NCBI GenBank assembly: GCA_030040755.1
Contig: JASHTC010000080.1
Location: 1 to 6,364, forward strand
DNA: 6,364 bases
Source: Thermoplasmata archaeon
GTDB lineage: Archaea; Thermoplasmatota; Thermoplasmata; Lutacidiplasmatales; UBA184
Direction: 5' to 3'
Notes under the pieces: model-generated
Seen by the model: only the letters and a program-made list of their open reading frames with translations
Databases searched by the model: none
Told to the model about the DNA's origin: nothing
Position numbers and translations under genes: made by a program
In this document: positions 5,969-6,364 of the stretch, in pieces
How positions within the stretch are numbered: the stretch's first letter is position 1
Layout of the letters: each line of letters starts with the position of its first letter

Positions 5969-5980
5969 CTATATATACTA
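5969..5980 (-). promoter_or_regulatory. Strong TATA box of the two-gene operon
   Basis: The minus strand reads TAGTATATATAG, with an uninterrupted TATATATA at 5970-5977, in otherwise GC-rich DNA. A purine-leaning AAGTTAG lies just upstream, where a TFB recognition element would be. The centre is about 28 nt before ATG 5946, so the transcript would start at or within a few bases of the start codon. Confidence 0.7.
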
Positions 5981-6034
5981 ACTTACCCGCACGACATTTC
6001 TACGTCAGACTTTCGAGGGAAAGGAACGAGGGGG

Positions 6035-6172
6035 CTAGCTCCGAAGCGACTTCTCCCGGACCCCGACCAACAACCCGCGTGGGGTACGATCGCGGCGAGC
6101 CAGGACCACCGCGCCCGTCTCCTCTGTGATCCCCCGTTCGTTCTGACGAAAGTGACCGAGGATGAGCCCCAA
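6035..6172 (-). CDS. Possible small ORF or 3' remnant of a gene (45 aa from a TTG start)
   Basis: On the minus strand a frame ending in TAG at 6035 translates to protein-like sequence: LGLILGHFRQNERGITEETG followed by AVVLARRDRTPRGLLVGVRE and KSLRS. It mixes hydrophobic and charged residues, unlike the Arg/Pro/Gly noise of most shadow frames here. The only usual start codon I find in the frame is TTG at 6172. The frame stays open upstream into the tRNA gene but has no ATG or GTG there, and its upstream part is low in complexity. No TATA-like box lies at the leaderless distance before 6172. It may therefore be a short gene with a weak start, or the 3' end of a gene cut off by rearrangement next to the tRNA. 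The overlapping 110-aa frame at 5983-6315 begins with ATG but looks less like a protein. Confidence 0.3.
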   Translation of the reverse strand: MGLILGHFRQNERGITEETGAVVLARRDRTPRGLLVGVREKSLRS

Positions 6173-6320
6173 CGCAACTCGGGCCCCACGGGGCTCGCGC
6201 CCCGACAGGAACGCGAGGGATAGGCGGCTTGGGAGGGCGGGAGCAAGGCGGACGGGCGGGCCGGAGACTCTTGAACGCTTCGCGGATGGGGCGGGGATAG
6301 TGTTGGAGCAGACATTTGGG

Positions 6321-6364
6321 CGGGCGCGGAGGGATTTGAACCCTCGACCCCCGGGTTAGGAACC
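6321..6364 (-). tRNA. tRNA-Arg (anticodon CCU), 3' part, 5' end beyond the window
   Basis: Reading the minus strand from 6364 gives positions 30 to 73 of a tRNA. The end of the anticodon stem (GG) is followed by loop TTCCTAA with the conserved U33 and anticodon CCT at 6360-6358. The 3' stem strand CCCGG comes next, then a five-base variable region GGGTC. The T arm is GAGGG-TTCAAAT-CCCTC with a perfect 5-bp stem. The acceptor strand is CGCGCCC, with discriminator G at 6321. CCA is not encoded (the next bases are CCC), as in many archaeal tRNAs. Anticodon CCU decodes AGG as arginine. The D arm and 5' acceptor strand (expected GGGCGCG) are outside the window. Confidence 0.92.

Noticed and set aside
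6321..6364. tRNA 3' end as an attachment site with a second copy in the window
   Set aside because: I looked for a repeat of the T-arm and acceptor sequence elsewhere in the window and found none, so no integrated element can be delimited here.
1..6364. CRISPR arrays, insertion sequences or transposase genes
   Set aside because: No regularly spaced direct repeats, terminal inverted repeats or transposase or integrase motifs were seen on either strand.

Overview
The window reads as a piece of a high-GC archaeal chromosome, most likely a Thermoplasmatota-type lineage, although that level of placement is inference. Three things point to archaea. An elongator tRNA-Arg(CCU) fragment with no encoded CCA sits at the right edge. 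A/T-rich TATA-like boxes stand out of very GC-rich DNA about 23-28 nt before several start codons, with no room for a Shine-Dalgarno site, as expected for leaderless transcripts. The content is also typical: many short single-gene units, small membrane proteins of unknown function, and frequent strand switching.

Left part (2-1321): the 3' end of a small two-helix membrane protein (+), a 106-aa multi-helix membrane protein (-), and a secreted or membrane-anchored beta-rich protein (+). The last two are divergent and share a 191-bp promoter region. Middle part (1339-3558): an aldo/keto reductase with a complete catalytic tetrad (-), an unrecognised 120-aa protein (+) that meets a 78-aa protein (-) tail to tail with overlapping stop codons, and a 77-aa two-helix protein with a paired-cysteine loop (-). 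Right part (3853-6364): a TehB-like SAM-dependent methyltransferase (+), a GC-rich 340-bp gene-free stretch, then a two-gene operon (-) driven by the strongest TATA box in the window. The operon encodes an unrecognised 185-aa protein followed, through a 4-bp ATGA overlap, by a polymerase-beta-fold nucleotidyltransferase-like protein. Between this operon and the tRNA-Arg lies a short open frame that may be a small gene or the remnant of one.

Most genes appear to be transcribed individually. The only clear operon is the unknown protein plus nucleotidyltransferase pair. Its layout (uncharacterised partner translationally coupled to a minimal nucleotidyltransferase, near a tRNA gene) recalls toxin-antitoxin or defence pairs, and it is the best candidate here for an undescribed system, but the sequence alone does not prove that. 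The rest looks like ordinary archaeal housekeeping and hypothetical genes.
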